Counted from the first letter of the stretch, positions 8,698-17,967 are shown. The stretch: DNA of 64,000 bases from Aquibacillus rhizosphaerae (GCF_030282825.1 NZ_JASTZU010000034.1:144144-208143), one strand, 5' to 3'. Numbers and translations are program-made. The notes: a model not told the origin generated them from the letters alone.

Positions 8698-8907
8698 ATG
8701 AATAAGAGATGGACAATTGATAAAATTAATGAATTTGTTGAGAAAAATTCGGATAGTAAGTTGTTATCGACGGAATATCATGGATTTTCTCAAAAGTTAT
8801 TATTTAAATGTGCCTGTGGTAGCAATTTCGAAAAAACATTTACTAAATTTAAAAATAAAAATCAGCGTAAATGTGACGTTTGCCAACCACCAAAAGCATC
8901 ACGCTAA
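8698..8907 (+). CDS. Small Cys4 zinc-finger-like protein, 69 aa
   Basis: A 69-residue basic protein with two cysteine pairs: FKCACG near residue 39 and RKCDVC near residue 61. The spacing (CxC, about 20 residues, CxxC) is typical of a single zinc ribbon. ATGGAGGTG precedes ATG 8698 by seven bases. Similar zinc ribbons occur at the ends of homing endonucleases and phage or restriction proteins, so it may be a stand-alone nucleic-acid-binding finger or a remnant of a larger gene. It stands alone between two unrelated transcription units. Confidence 0.6.
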   Translation: MNKRWTIDKINEFVEKNSDSKLLSTEYHGFSQKLLFKCACGSNFEKTFTKFKNKNQRKCDVCQPPKASR

Positions 8908-8966
8908 CCTTTAATAGTAAGTAGAAGAACTGCCAATTTCTATACAGAAGTTGGTGCTTTTTTGTG

Positions 8967-9004
8967 TAAAAGAACACATAATGGCTGTCATGTGTTCTTT
9001 TTTA
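8967..9004. terminator. Bidirectional terminator
   Basis: A perfect 12-bp stem (8968-8979 with 8990-9001) with a 10-base loop, an A-run on the left and a T-run on the right. It serves the small plus-strand gene and the minus-strand ABC permease, whose stop codon is 14 bases away. A smaller hairpin with a T-run (AACTGCCAATTTC..., about 8928-8964) precedes it. Confidence 0.85.
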
Positions 9005-9017
9005 AAATTGTTGTGCT

Positions 9018-10973
9018 CTAGTATAGGGATTCTCTAATAACTCTTTTATAATAGAGTATGGATAACAATCCAAATATTGAATAAAGCACCGTGTAGAGTA
9101 CCATTACTAGGATCATTGGTGTCCATATTTCTGTACCAAATAAAAACCAGCCGGATTGAACTGCGAAATAACTGTGAAGCAATCCAATAGTTAACGGGAT
9201 ACCAAAGTTGAATAGTTGCTTTATTCGAATGCCTTTTAACAAATCACCTTGGGTGAAGCCGAGTTTTCTTAAAATGGTATAATTACTTTTCTCTTCTTCA
9301 CTTTCATCCATTTGTTTGAAGTAAAGAATACAGCCTGATGTGATTAAAAAGGTTAGTCCTAAAAAGCCAACGATAAACATAATCATTCCCATATTCTTCT
9401 TTTGCACATTACTTATGTTAAGTCGAGAAGAATGGGGGCTGACATTGTTGAGTTTCTCACTTGTTTCTGTATAAATGTCGTTAGCTTTTTCAAGATTCTT
9501 TTCATTTTTTACAGTAATTCCAATATAAATCGATGATTCTTTTTGTATCTCTGTAACTAGGTCATTCTTTAGTTGTTTAAAGGTGCTATCATCAACAATT
9601 GCAGTAGGTAATCCACCATTGGTGAAGTAGTTAGATATAACAAAGTCTTTTTTTAATCCTAAATAATTTTGCGGTATGTTTATCTCTTTTCCTTTTAGAT
9701 CGATTTTACCTGAATCTTTAAATGACATAAACTTTTGTAAAATATCACTATACCCTGTGAAAATAGTTTCTTCTGTAGATAAATCTACATTTTGTATAGC
9801 ATCGTCACTAATTACTGATAGAAGCATTACATTAGGGTCAAAGTTAATCTCTTCAAGTTTGGTTTCTATAAGGTTTCTAACATCCACTTCAACTTGAATG
9901 ACATCTATTACTCTTTCACTATAAGCAATCTCATGGCTATTCAATGCTTGCTTGAATAACTCAGCATCTTCTTTAACTGTCATTGAAAAATCAGCTGCAA
10001 CATAATTTTCTGCACTCTTTTCTGCAGAGTAATATGCGATGTAGCTTAACGATAATAATCCAATTGCTAGAGCTGATACAGTTGTAATAATCGTTAACAA
10101 TAATGCATTGGATTTCATACGGAACATTAGTGAAGAAAGAGATAACACTTCATTAACGGTTAAGTAGCCATTTTTTTGTTTGCGAATGATATTAAAAATG
10201 AAGGTGACAGACCCTTTGTAAAAAAGATATGTCCCAATAATGACAGAGGATAGGATATAAATCATCGCTATAAACAATTCAGTCATCGTAGAAAAGTCAC
10301 CACCAAATAATTTGGTGGAAACAAAGTACCCGGAGACAATTAAACAAATGCCTACGATTCCAATTATGATTTGTACAAATGAAACTTTGTTAATTTTTAT
10401 TTGTGATGATGATAGAACATTAAACAATGAAAGAATACTTTGTTTTTTAATAAATAGAAAGTTCATTAACATAATGAAAATGTAGATCACCGTAAATACG
10501 ATTAGTGTTTGGATTAATGCATGTGTAGAGAAATTTAGTGTAGCAATCGTTTCTACTTTAGTAATCTTAAATAATATCATCATAATTAATTTTGATGCAG
10601 CAAATCCAATAAATGAACCAATCGCTAATGAACTATAATAAAGCATAAAGTTTTCAATACTAAGAATGTGAAAAATTCGATTCTTTGTCATTCCGATTAA
10701 TTGTAATAAGCCAATTTCTTGACTACGGCGTTTGATAAAAATGTTGTTTGCGTACAATAGAAAGATCGATACGATAGCGACCAGCAAGACAGATGCAGCT
10801 CGCATGGATGCAGCTCCTTTAACGGAACCTTTTGCTTCATCCAAGGCAGGATCGAATTGCAAAGTCACAAAAGCAAAATAAAGTGCAACACTGAAAATTA
10901 GCGCAAATACATAAAGGTAGTAGTTTTTTAGGTTCTTTTTCAGGTTTCGAAAGATGAGTTGTTTAATGCTCAT
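9018..10973 (-). CDS. BceB-like FtsX-type ABC transporter permease
   Basis: A 651-residue permease of the peptide-sensing and detoxifying family (BceB, PsdB, VraG, YxdM). It has ten predicted membrane helices and one large extracellular region of roughly 200 residues between helices 7 and 8 (from about [16 protein letters not shown] to NVQKKNMG). This is the hallmark of the family and the presumed peptide-recognition domain. FtsX-like repeats lie in both halves. Start ATG 10973 follows AGGTGGGG; a GTG four codons earlier is less likely. The start overlaps the ATPase gene by 11 bases. With the kinase and regulator upstream it forms a self-contained module, probably against cell-wall-active peptides. 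Confidence 0.9.
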   Translation of the reverse strand: MSIKQLIFRNLKKNLKNYYLYVFALIFSVALYFAFVTLQFDPALDEAKGSVKGAASMRAASVLLVAIVSIFLLYANNIFIKRRSQEIGLLQLIGMTKNRIFHILSIENFMLYYSSLAIGSFIGFAASKLIMMILFKITKVETIATLNFSTHALIQTLIVFTVIYIFIMLMNFLFIKKQSILSLFNVLSSSQIKINKVSFVQIIIGIVGICLIVSGYFVSTKLFGGDFSTMTELFIAMIYILSSVIIGTYLFYKGSVTFIFNIIRKQKNGYLTVNEVLSLSSLMFRMKSNALLLTIITTVSALAIGLLSLSYIAYYSAEKSAENYVAADFSMTVKEDAELFKQALNSHEIAYSERVIDVIQVEVDVRNLIETKLEEINFDPNVMLLSVISDDAIQNVDLSTEETIFTGYSDILQKFMSFKDSGKIDLKGKEINIPQNYLGLKKDFVISNYFTNGGLPTAIVDDSTFKQLKNDLVTEIQKESSIYIGITVKNEKNLEKANDIYTETSEKLNNVSPHSSRLNISNVQKKNMGMIMFIVGFLGLTFLITSGCILYFKQMDESEEEKSNYTILRKLGFTQGDLLKGIRIKQLFNFGIPLTIGLLHSYFAVQSGWFLFGTEIWTPMILVMVLYTVLYSIFGLLSILYYKRVIRESLY

Positions 10974-11724
10974 GGTGGACCCCACCTAACACACCTTGTG
11001 TTTTCATTATGTCTTGGTAAAAAGTTTGTCTTGTCTGCTCACCTTTATTTAAGTGGGAATATATACCGCCATCCTTGATAAATATTACTCTATTACTAAA
11101 ACTGGCTGCCGCCATGTCATGCGTAACCATGATGATGGTTGCTTTCAGTTTTTGATTTAATTCGCTTAACTTCATTAACAAATCTGAAGCGGATTTTGAA
11201 TCCAGAGCACCAGTAGGTTCATCAGCGAATATGATGCTTGGTTCGTGAATAAAGGCGCGTGCTGCAGAGGTGCGTTGTTTCTGTCCCCCAGATATTTGAT
11301 TCGGATACTTATCTTTCACTTCATAAATACCTAGTTCTTCAGCTAATAGTTTGAATTTTTGATTTGCCTCCTTTTTTGGTACCTTTGTGATTGATAATGG
11401 AAGAAGGATATTTTCTTTGACTGTTAACGTATCTAATAAATTATATTCTTGAAAAATAAAACCTAAATTCCTTTTTCTGAATTCTGCCAACTGTTTTTCT
11501 TTCATCGTAGTAATTTCTTTGTCGCCTATTTGTATCGATCCATTGCTGACTTTGTCGATCGAGGAAAGTACATTAAGAAGTGTCGTTTTTCCTGACCCGG
11601 AAGGCCCCATAATGCTGACAAATTCCCCTTTTTGAATGTTGATGTCCAATGCCTTTAGTACTTCTTGTTTGTTAAACTTATTACCATAGATCTTGTGAAT
11701 TTTTTTTCCGGTTAAAATAGTCAT
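10963..11724 (-). CDS. BceA-like ABC transporter ATP-binding protein
   Basis: A 253-residue ATPase with Walker [10 protein letters not shown], signature ISGGQKQR, Walker [13 protein letters not shown] and switch His in VTHD. The QRTSAARAF and PTGALD patterns place it in the MacB/LolD/BceA group that pairs with FtsX-type permeases. ATG 11724 is chosen because AAAAGGAG lies eight bases upstream; the frame extends 11 codons further without support. A perfect 29-bp palindrome sits 27 bases upstream of this start, so the ABC pair probably has its own regulated promoter. Confidence 0.92.
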   Translation of the reverse strand: MTILTGKKIHKIYGNKFNKQEVLKALDINIQKGEFVSIMGPSGSGKTTLLNVLSSIDKVSNGSIQIGDKEITTMKEKQLAEFRKRNLGFIFQEYNLLDTLTVKENILLPLSITKVPKKEANQKFKLLAEELGIYEVKDKYPNQISGGQKQRTSAARAFIHEPSIIFADEPTGALDSKSASDLLMKLSELNQKLKATIIMVTHDMAAASFSNRVIFIKDGGIYSHLNKGEQTRQTFYQDIMKTQGVLGGVHHEH

Positions 11725-11750
11725 AAACACATGCTCCTTTTTACTTGGGG

Positions 11751-11779
11751 TTATCATTTATAAAATTTATAAATGATAA
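11751..11779. promoter_or_regulatory. Perfect 14-1-14 palindrome, candidate response-regulator operator
   Basis: TTATCATTTATAAA (11751-11764), one A, then the exact reverse complement (11766-11779). It lies between the kinase gene and the ABC ATPase gene, where BceR-type regulators bind in related modules. It has no T-run on either side typical of a terminator. The operator role is inferred from position and symmetry. Confidence 0.55.
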
Positions 11780-11831
11780 GATAGCTTCATTATAAAAGGT
11801 GAAAGTCGATTTTTCCTTCGATTAAACGAAC

Positions 11832-11868
11832 AAAAAGAGATAGCATGTGACATTGTTGTCACATGCTA
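11832..11868 (-). terminator. Terminator hairpin overlapping the kinase stop codon
   Basis: An 11-bp perfect stem (11841-11851 with 11858-11868) with a 6-base loop, followed on the minus strand by TCTCTTTTTG. The stop codon of the kinase gene (11859-11861) lies inside the stem, so a terminating ribosome would mask the hairpin. Confidence 0.75.
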
Positions 11869-12863
11869 TTGCTGGCCACGAATGAATTTCTATTTGGAAA
11901 GGTTAATGTGCAAATGGTTCCAACTCCAATTTCGGAAACGACATTGATATTTATTAATAGGGATTCAGTAACCTTTTTGGTTAAATACAGACCCATACCG
12001 GTTGCTGCAGTGTCATGATGTTTGGTTGTTGAAGTAAAACCTTTATCAAAAATTCGTGGTAGATCCTTAGCATCAATTCCACGGCCGTAATCCTTTACCT
12101 CAAATACTGTTTGCTTATTGTACAGATAGCTTTTTATTATGATATCAGAGGCTTCACTATACTTTACGGCATTTGTTAAAAGCTGTCGGAAAATAAAGGC
12201 TATCCATTTGGCATCACTAATAATTTCAGTAACCTGGATATCTATATCAAAACCAACCCCTTTTTGAATGCACCAAGATTGCAATGTTTTAACCTCTTGA
12301 ATAACAATTTCTTCTAAGTCTACTTTTTCCATATATAAATCATTTTCTATAAAGGGGATTCGTTTTTGATGGAGCTGTTGGTCAAGCAATAAATGGACGC
12401 GTAACCACTCATAGGTTAAGCCTGTCCTTATTTCTTTGTCATGTATTCGATCAATCATTAAATGCATCGCAGTTAATGGTGTTTTTACTTCATGAATCCA
12501 AGCCAGTAATTCATCTTTTTCCTGCTCCAAGGATATTAAATTATCAGAAGCAATTTGTTTCAATTGTTCAGTTTGTTGGATAATGCTTTCTTCCATAATT
12601 TTTTCGAAGGGTAGATCAGCTACTTCGATATTTGTTATATCTAGATTGTTTTCTCGATTGACTAGACTACGGTAGAACTTTGTTTCTCTATGGTAGCGAA
12701 TAATCAAAAAGAGGATAAAAATAAGTAAAGATAAAAAAACGATATATGCCATGGGTCTAAAAGGTAGTGATGTATCAATATACGCAATGAACAAGTTAAG
12801 CAGTTGAAGAGAGAGTACGAGAGTGATCCAGCTTCTTCTTTCGATGATAAAACTTTTAATCAT
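11859..12863 (-). CDS. BceS-like intramembrane-sensing histidine kinase
   Basis: A 334-residue kinase with two closely spaced N-terminal membrane helices (about residues 13-29 and 36-56) and almost no extracellular loop, the mark of intramembrane-sensing kinases such as BceS and PsdS. The phosphorylated His is in HEVKTPLTAMHL near residue 123. The ATP-binding domain shows N (TNAVKYS), G1 (VKDYGRGID) and G2 (GMGLYL) boxes. In this family the ABC transporter senses the peptide and signals to the kinase. The start overlaps the regulator stop (ATGA), so the two are translated together. Confidence 0.92.
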   Translation of the reverse strand: MIKSFIIERRSWITLVLSLQLLNLFIAYIDTSLPFRPMAYIVFLSLLIFILFLIIRYHRETKFYRSLVNRENNLDITNIEVADLPFEKIMEESIIQQTEQLKQIASDNLISLEQEKDELLAWIHEVKTPLTAMHLMIDRIHDKEIRTGLTYEWLRVHLLLDQQLHQKRIPFIENDLYMEKVDLEEIVIQEVKTLQSWCIQKGVGFDIDIQVTEIISDAKWIAFIFRQLLTNAVKYSEASDIIIKSYLYNKQTVFEVKDYGRGIDAKDLPRIFDKGFTSTTKHHDTAATGMGLYLTKKVTESLLININVVSEIGVGTICTLTFPNRNSFVASNSM

Positions 12864-13549
12864 AGTTGTACCTTTTCTGAAGCGATATATCCTTGCCCAA
12901 CTTTCGTTTCGATATAGCCACCTAATCCAATTTCCTTTAGTCGTTTGCGTAAACGATTCACATTAACAGTAAGGGTATTATCGCTAACGAACCTACTATC
13001 ATCCCATAGGCTTCGTATCAATTCCTCGCGTGATACTATTTTATTATTATGTTCAATCAGTAGTTTTAAAATTAGAATTTCATTTTTTGATAGTTCAATC
13101 GTGCCTTGATTATTTGTAACGGTGTTTTTTTGATAATCAATCGTGGCGGAACGCCATGTTTTAAGTTCAACATTTTCGGTATTGTAATTATACACTCGGC
13201 GGAGAATTGCTTGTATTTTAGCGACGAGTATATCAAAATGGAAAGGTTTTTGAATATAATCATCAGCCCCAAGCTGCACGGACATTACGATATCAGTTGG
13301 ATGGTCACGAGATGATAAAAAAATAATGGGAACACTGGAATGACCACGAATCATTCGGCACCAATGAAAGCCATCAAACTTAGGTAATTGAATATCAATG
13401 ATAACCAAATCGGGCTTAACAGATGTGAATTCTTGCATGACATGATTGAAATCTTTAATTCTATAAACATCATAGGACCAGCTAGTTAATCTATCATGTA
13501 TTTCTTTGCATAAAGTCATATCGTCTTCAATTAATAGAATCCTAAACAA
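12860..13549 (-). CDS. OmpR-family response regulator (BceR-like)
   Basis: A 229-residue regulator. The receiver domain has the acidic pair (LLIEDD), the phosphorylated Asp in VIDIQLPKFDG and the Lys in YIQKPFHFD. The C-terminal winged helix (about 130-229) ends in TVNVNRLRKRLKEIG...GQGYI. The first solid residues read FRILLIEDD, so TTG 13549 is taken as the start. GTG 13558 and the TTG at 13594 are alternatives, and none has a strong ribosome site. It would control the ABC genes downstream, perhaps through the palindrome at 11751. First gene of the module. Confidence 0.9.
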   Translation of the reverse strand: MFRILLIEDDMTLCKEIHDRLTSWSYDVYRIKDFNHVMQEFTSVKPDLVIIDIQLPKFDGFHWCRMIRGHSSVPIIFLSSRDHPTDIVMSVQLGADDYIQKPFHFDILVAKIQAILRRVYNYNTENVELKTWRSATIDYQKNTVTNNQGTIELSKNEILILKLLIEHNNKIVSREELIRSLWDDSRFVSDNTLTVNVNRLRKRLKEIGLGGYIETKVGQGYIASEKVQL

Positions 13550-13684
13550 TGGAATCACCACACTTTTTATTATTACTTTTTTATTGTATAGCAAAACTTG
13601 GAAGTATGCTACGGAGATAAGTTGAAATAAATAATAGGGTTTGAATTCAGAGTTCAGCTCATAGATTTAGCTTGAAACTATTAT

Positions 13685-13785
13685 TAGTGAAGGCAGAATG
13701 CTTCGACTCTTACGGAAACAGCACGTGGAAAGCGAAGTGTTATGACGGAACGGAGTACCACACAAACATCATTGCAACGTAAAAG
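13685..13785 (+). repeat. Dispersed repeat B, copy 1
   Basis: About 100 bases beginning GAAGGCAGAATGCTTCGACT and containing GTGGAAAGCGAAGT, GACGGAACGGAGTA and ACATCATTGCAAC. The reverse complement of the last 76 bases of the window carries the same blocks in the same order (GTGGAAAGCGGAGT, GCCGGAACGGAGTA, ATCATCATTGCCAC). It lies in the 400-base gap between the regulator and padR, which otherwise holds only the padR operator. Confidence 0.7.
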
Positions 13786-13930
13786 AATTTTCACAAAAGT
13801 AAAGAATATTTAGTACGTACTTTATATTTTATCTATCGTAATCAAAAACTTTTAAAGATACTCTTTAATTAAAAAGATAGCTTTACCAAAAGGCTTAACA
13901 GATAAATCAAACACTGTTTGTAATTAATTT

Positions 13931-13980
13931 CCTTTTAACCATTGTAATACGAGGTGCATCGTATTACAATGGTTAAAAGG
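13931..13980. promoter_or_regulatory. 22-bp perfect inverted repeat upstream of padR
   Basis: The arms 13931-13952 and 13959-13980 are exact reverse complements separated by only GGTGCA. The repeat ends four bases before the GAGGTG ribosome site of padR. It could be a PadR autoregulatory operator or, in RNA, a very stable hairpin upstream of the ribosome site. There is no T-run after it, so it is not a standard terminator. Confidence 0.65.
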
Positions 13981-13995
13981 AATGAGGTGATTAGT

Positions 13996-14319
13996 TTGGA
14001 TAAGGAAATGATGAAAGGCAGTATTGATTTGTTAATTCTATCCTTAATATCTCAGAAGGATTTGTACGGTTATGAAATTACTAAAGTTCTTAAAAACATG
14101 AGTGAAGAAGCTTATCAAATGAGTGAGGGCACACTTTATTCAGCCTTAAAGCGGATGGAAAGAAAGTTGTGGATTGAGTCTTATTGGAGTGAGGAGGATA
14201 AAGGGAGAAGAAAGTATTATCGAATAACGGATTCTGGAATAAAAGAATTAGAGCAAAAAAAGAAAAATTGGAAATCAATAAATGCATTAATCAATAAAAG
14301 CTCGGAGGGGCTAATATGA
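13996..14319 (+). CDS. PadR family transcriptional regulator
   Basis: A 107-residue regulator with the PadR winged-helix pattern: KGSIDLLILSLIS, DLYGYEITKVL, SEGTLYSALKRMERK (recognition helix and turn) and GRRKYYRITDSG (wing). Start TTG 13996 follows GAGGTG by six bases; the frame runs further upstream but into the inverted repeat. Short PadR proteins of this type usually repress their own operon. The stop codon overlaps the next start (ATGA), so the membrane protein downstream is almost certainly its partner. Confidence 0.92.
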   Translation: MDKEMMKGSIDLLILSLISQKDLYGYEITKVLKNMSEEAYQMSEGTLYSALKRMERKLWIESYWSEEDKGRRKYYRITDSGIKELEQKKKNWKSINALINKSSEGLI

Positions 14320-15191
14320 GTTCTAAAATGGAGCGCTACGTAAAACAAATTGTTGAACAAACGGAATGTAGTAAAGACGAAAAAGATGATTTATACGAAG
14401 AGTTATTCATCCATCTACAATTATCTCAAGAACAATTTGTAAAAGAAGGTCTTTCTGAACCAGAGGCAGAAGAAAAAGCTATAGAAGATTTTGGTCAAGA
14501 AGATGTAATAGGTGACCAGTTGCAACAAGCAATGTTTCCTTATCGGAGAGAGATGCTTTTAGGACTCTCAATGGCTTCGATTTTATTTACGATTAGTGTT
14601 TATTTGTCACAGTTGATTACCGAGGGGGATGCCTATATTCCTTGGCTATTAATCTCGATATCGATAAGCAGTCTATTGCTTTTTATTTCATTGAATAAAC
14701 TCCCACAGTTGAACCGAAAAAGATGGACCAATAGTATTTTAATTATCCACTTACTTGTGTACCTATATGGATGGTCACTCGCTTCTGGAATAGACCATAT
14801 AGTTACTGTCGTTTTGGTATTGTGGGCATGGCTAATTATTCTACTATCGTTGTTTCTTGTATATCGTACAACATTGCATGATTTCCAACCAAATGGAAAT
14901 CCATTATCTAAAAAAGTAAAGCTGTTACATGTTATTAATATGACGATAGGAATAATAATCATTGGGTTAACGTTATTCTTCTTATGGGCGATGCTTGCTT
15001 TTTCAGGTGGTATAGAATTAAGAATGCTTTTGTTTGGCTTACCTTTTGTCATTTGGGTAGTACTGTATATTGCACAAATGAAACTGGTGAAAAAGAATAA
15101 AAAAAGCGCATTCTTCATGACGGCAATAAGCATACTTATTGTATTATCAATCGTTTTTTATAGCTTTATCATGCCAATGTTTATCTATTAG
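14316..15191 (+). CDS. Membrane protein with permease-prefix-like N-terminal domain
   Basis: A 291-residue protein. The first 85 residues are soluble and helical (MERYVKQIV..., then EAEEKAIEDFGQEDVIGDQL), the permease prefix or DUF1700-like pattern usually found beside PadR regulators. About six or seven membrane helices follow. The biochemical role is unknown; such pairs are thought to answer envelope stress. It overlaps padR by four bases (ATGA), and the next gene starts 11 bases after its stop, giving a three-gene operon. Confidence 0.82.
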   Translation: MSSKMERYVKQIVEQTECSKDEKDDLYEELFIHLQLSQEQFVKEGLSEPEAEEKAIEDFGQEDVIGDQLQQAMFPYRREMLLGLSMASILFTISVYLSQLITEGDAYIPWLLISISISSLLLFISLNKLPQLNRKRWTNSILIIHLLVYLYGWSLASGIDHIVTVVLVLWAWLIILLSLFLVYRTTLHDFQPNGNPLSKKVKLLHVINMTIGIIIIGLTLFFLWAMLAFSGGIELRMLLFGLPFVIWVVLYIAQMKLVKKNKKSAFFMTAISILIVLSIVFYSFIMPMFIY

Positions 15192-15201
15192 GAGTGTTAC
15201 G

Positions 15202-16254
15202 ATGAAAAAAAAGTACACATATATTATTTTGGCAGGGCTAGTCACAATCACTATCTGCCTCATTGTTGTAGGATTCTTGTTTAACAAGACAGAAAATGAA
15301 AAGCAGAATGGACTTACTGAATTTTTTGATGTATCTACTAAAGGTAAGGTTGCTTTTGTATCCTATACAGATGGCAGTCCAGAAATTTTCATCATGGAAG
15401 ACGATCAATCACAATCAAAATCAGTTGTTTCGATGACGAATGAAAAGGTGATTTTAGATGTTGCTTTTTCTAGTGATGGATCACAGCTTGCCTTTATTTC
15501 AAGTGAAAAAGAAAAAGAGAACGAAAATGAGAATTTATCTAGCGTTGTACATCTTTTAAATATAGAAACAAAAAAAATTCAAGAATTATTTACTGAAGAA
15601 ACGCTAATTACAGAGTTGGAATTTTCTACAGATGATAATCTGTTCTATTTAAGTGCAGGAACATTTGAAAATTATTCACCAATCGCGAGTGAACGGCCGC
15701 ATGATTTTGATATACATCATTATGATTTTGAGAATAAATCCAATTACAAAATAACGAATTTGAAAAAGTATTCGATGGAATCACTTAAGGTATCTGCAGA
15801 TGGATCTTCTGTTTACGTGCAAATGTTTGATGACGCAGATGCAGAAACAGCTGATGATATTTTTGATGCACATCAACGTATTTTTCAAATTCCAGTAGAT
15901 GATCCTGCGAATTTATCAGTTGTAAGTGATAAATCTAGAAATGAAGATATATATGACTTTAGTTTTGTTCCAGGTACAAATACTATTATCTATCAATCTG
16001 TAGCCAAAACAGGGTCGGATGGTGTTTTTGAATATGAGTTATTCACCTATAATCAAGAAACGAATACAGAAGAACAACTTACTTTTTTAGGGGAGTATGT
16101 TAGTAATCCAGTGATAGGACCAGAGAATGATACGTTGTATTTTATTGTTGATAAACAATTTGCTAAAGAAGATTCAGACTACAAACTTTATCGTTCCGAT
16201 CTGGATGGTGAAAATGTAACTCCAATAAGTGTTTTTGAAACTAAAAAAGAGTGA
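15202..16254 (+). CDS. Membrane-anchored TolB-like beta-propeller protein
   Basis: A 350-residue protein with one N-terminal membrane helix (about residues 7-28) and an external domain of repeated beta-sheet blades. Repeating strand patterns such as GKVAFVSYTDGSPEIFIME, VAFSSDGSQLAFISS, DDNLFYLSAGTF and DNDTLYFIVDK-type segments are typical of WD40/TolB-like propellers. There is no lipobox Cys. ATG 15202 follows GGAG by seven bases; the 21 codons upstream in frame are unsupported. Third gene of the padR operon. The function is not known, and a ligand-binding or scaffold role is a guess. Confidence 0.72.
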   Translation: MKKKYTYIILAGLVTITICLIVVGFLFNKTENEKQNGLTEFFDVSTKGKVAFVSYTDGSPEIFIMEDDQSQSKSVVSMTNEKVILDVAFSSDGSQLAFISSEKEKENENENLSSVVHLLNIETKKIQELFTEETLITELEFSTDDNLFYLSAGTFENYSPIASERPHDFDIHHYDFENKSNYKITNLKKYSMESLKVSADGSSVYVQMFDDADAETADDIFDAHQRIFQIPVDDPANLSVVSDKSRNEDIYDFSFVPGTNTIIYQSVAKTGSDGVFEYELFTYNQETNTEEQLTFLGEYVSNPVIGPENDTLYFIVDKQFAKEDSDYKLYRSDLDGENVTPISVFETKKE

Positions 16255-16553
16255 ATATGTTAAGTTAGTGCAAAAATTACTAATCCAGAGAAACGTACTC
16301 AAGCTATCCAGTGGTTTTACTGACAACAGTTAGCCTAACAAGATGATTCTGTGAGATTATTTTTAGTCAAATGATTTAATTAACATCGTTTAATCAATTT
16401 CATAATACGAAATTTGTCGTCATCTACAACAATATATAGTTGGATAAAACCATTCCCAAACTATATAATGTCACAGATGACTGAATAAGGTAGTTATAAA
16501 ATTGACTCAGTTACAAGTATATTAGCTATACATGAGGACAGATAAAATATAGT
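16255..16553. other. Intergenic stretch with a possible gene remnant
   Basis: No intact gene is seen. On the minus strand, 16381-16461 reads as a protein-like tail (FGNGFIQLYIVVDDDKF, then RIMKLIKRC and stop). An in-frame TAG lies just upstream and a few more coding-like residues lie beyond that. It may be the decayed end of a lost gene, but it is too short to name. Confidence 0.3.
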
Positions 16554-16596
16554 AAAAGAGATTAATGAACCTATAAGGCCATTAATCTCTTTTTTC
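16554..16596. terminator. Bidirectional terminator
   Basis: A 14-bp perfect stem (16554-16567 with 16580-16593) with a 12-base loop, an A-rich left flank and a T-run on the right. It lies 20 bases beyond the stop of the minus-strand flavin enzyme gene. Confidence 0.85.
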
Positions 16597-16612
16597 GCAT
16601 GTAACTGGAAAA

Positions 16613-17740
16613 CTATTTGACGCCTGGAAACCAGCCTGGGCTATTCACAATTGCATTCCATAATGGATTTGGTACAACAAGGCGGTCTTGTCCTTCCAAG
16701 TCTAAAAGCGTATCTATTTCAGACTCACGACCTTCTACTATTTTCCTAACCCAGTCAGGGTCGATGATAAGCTGTCTTCCTAATGCAATTAGCGGTGCTG
16801 TTTCCAAAGCTTTAAGCGCATCATCAGCTGTCTGGATGGAACCAACCCCAATAACAGGAACTCTATTGGATACTTTTTCTAAAACTAAATCCAAACGTGA
16901 ACGGGTATCTTCTACACCACGTCTAGGTGCTGAATCAAATTCCATTAACGAAATATGAAGATAATCTAATTCTTTATCTGCCAATTGATCAACTAATTCA
17001 AGTGTATCTGCCATCGTAATTCCAGGAAGTGTTGGTTCTTCTGGTGAGAAACGGTAGCCTACAATAAATGGATTTTTAGCTTGTGTATCAACCACTCGTT
17101 TTACTTCATCAATAACTGCTAATGGGAAATTCATTCGTTTTTCTAGGCTTCCACCCCATTGATCTTCTCTGCGATTAGAATGTGGTGAGAAAAACTGTTG
17201 AATCAAGTAGCCATTAGCTCCATGAATCTCCACACCATCAAAACCAGCTTCTATCGCACGTCGGGTGGTCTCTCCGAAATCGCGGATAATTTGTTCAACT
17301 TCTTGTCCAGTAAGTGCCCTTGGAACAGGTCCTTGTTCATCACCTTGTTCTGCTGGAACGGCGTTTGCACTGACGATGTCTTTATTTGGAACTAACTCTG
17401 GTGGGCACATACGTCCCCCGTGAAATATTTGCAAGATAGCAGTTGATCCTTCTTCTTTAATAGCGGATGCTAATTTTTGCAAACTTGGAATTATTTCATC
17501 ACGGTCACCTGCGAATTCGCCAGGAAATCCTTTTCCGTTAGCAGAAACATTTGTACATGCAGTAACGACCATACCGACGCCGTGAGAACGTCGACGATAG
17601 TAATTTACTTCCTCGTCGGTAACGAAACCATCTGCATCAGATGAAAAATTGGTCATTGGTGCCATGACGATTCTGTTTTTAAGTTGCAGGCCCCTTCGGA
17701 ATTGAATAGATTCAAATAATGGGCTGTATTTTTTATTCAT
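16613..17740 (-). CDS. NADH:flavin oxidoreductase, old yellow enzyme family
   Basis: A 375-residue FMN-dependent TIM-barrel reductase. The N-terminal strand LKNRIVMAPMTNFSS, the central HGANGYLIQQFFSPHSNRR (FMN site and signature) and the late VIGVGSI plus ALGRQLIIDPDW (phosphate-binding end) fit the family. It resembles B. subtilis YqiG more than YqjM, and is therefore a probable ene-reductase of unknown natural substrate. GGAGGCATCAAC precedes ATG 17740. It is a monocistronic minus-strand gene divergent from the thrS leader. Confidence 0.9.
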   Translation of the reverse strand: MNKKYSPLFESIQFRRGLQLKNRIVMAPMTNFSSDADGFVTDEEVNYYRRRSHGVGMVVTACTNVSANGKGFPGEFAGDRDEIIPSLQKLASAIKEEGSTAILQIFHGGRMCPPELVPNKDIVSANAVPAEQGDEQGPVPRALTGQEVEQIIRDFGETTRRAIEAGFDGVEIHGANGYLIQQFFSPHSNRREDQWGGSLEKRMNFPLAVIDEVKRVVDTQAKNPFIVGYRFSPEEPTLPGITMADTLELVDQLADKELDYLHISLMEFDSAPRRGVEDTRSRLDLVLEKVSNRVPVIGVGSIQTADDALKALETAPLIALGRQLIIDPDWVRKIVEGRESEIDTLLDLEGQDRLVVPNPLWNAIVNSPGWFPGVK

Positions 17741-17897
17741 GTTGATGCCTCCGTAGTTTTTGTAATCTGTAATGAACTAATTTATTAATATTTCAAAGGT
17801 TGTTCTTTACATATAAAAGCTATAATATGCTTGAAAAATAATATAGTCAAATAAACTGTTTTGTATAATGTGGAAAATCAGTCTGCAAAATAGTATA

Positions 17898-17926
17898 TTG
17901 ACTTTAGTTAGATAATCTATTATAGT
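17898..17926 (+). promoter_or_regulatory. SigA-type promoter of the thrS leader
   Basis: TTGACT at 17898-17903 and TATAGT at 17921-17926 are separated by exactly 17 bases. Transcription would start near 17933, about 35 bases before the first T-box. Confidence 0.75.
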
Positions 17927-17967
17927 AATTAGAAATTTATAATTAAGCGATGAAGAGGATATGAGTT

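Noticed and set aside
14633..15133. 166-codon minus-strand frame inside the padR-linked membrane protein gene
   Set aside because: It mirrors helix-rich coding sequence on the other strand. The plus gene has start-stop overlap with padR and clear helices.
16381..16461. Minus-strand coding-like tail (FGNGFIQLYIVVDDDKF) as a gene
   Set aside because: About 27 codons with an in-frame stop just upstream and no start; kept only as a possible remnant in the intergenic note.
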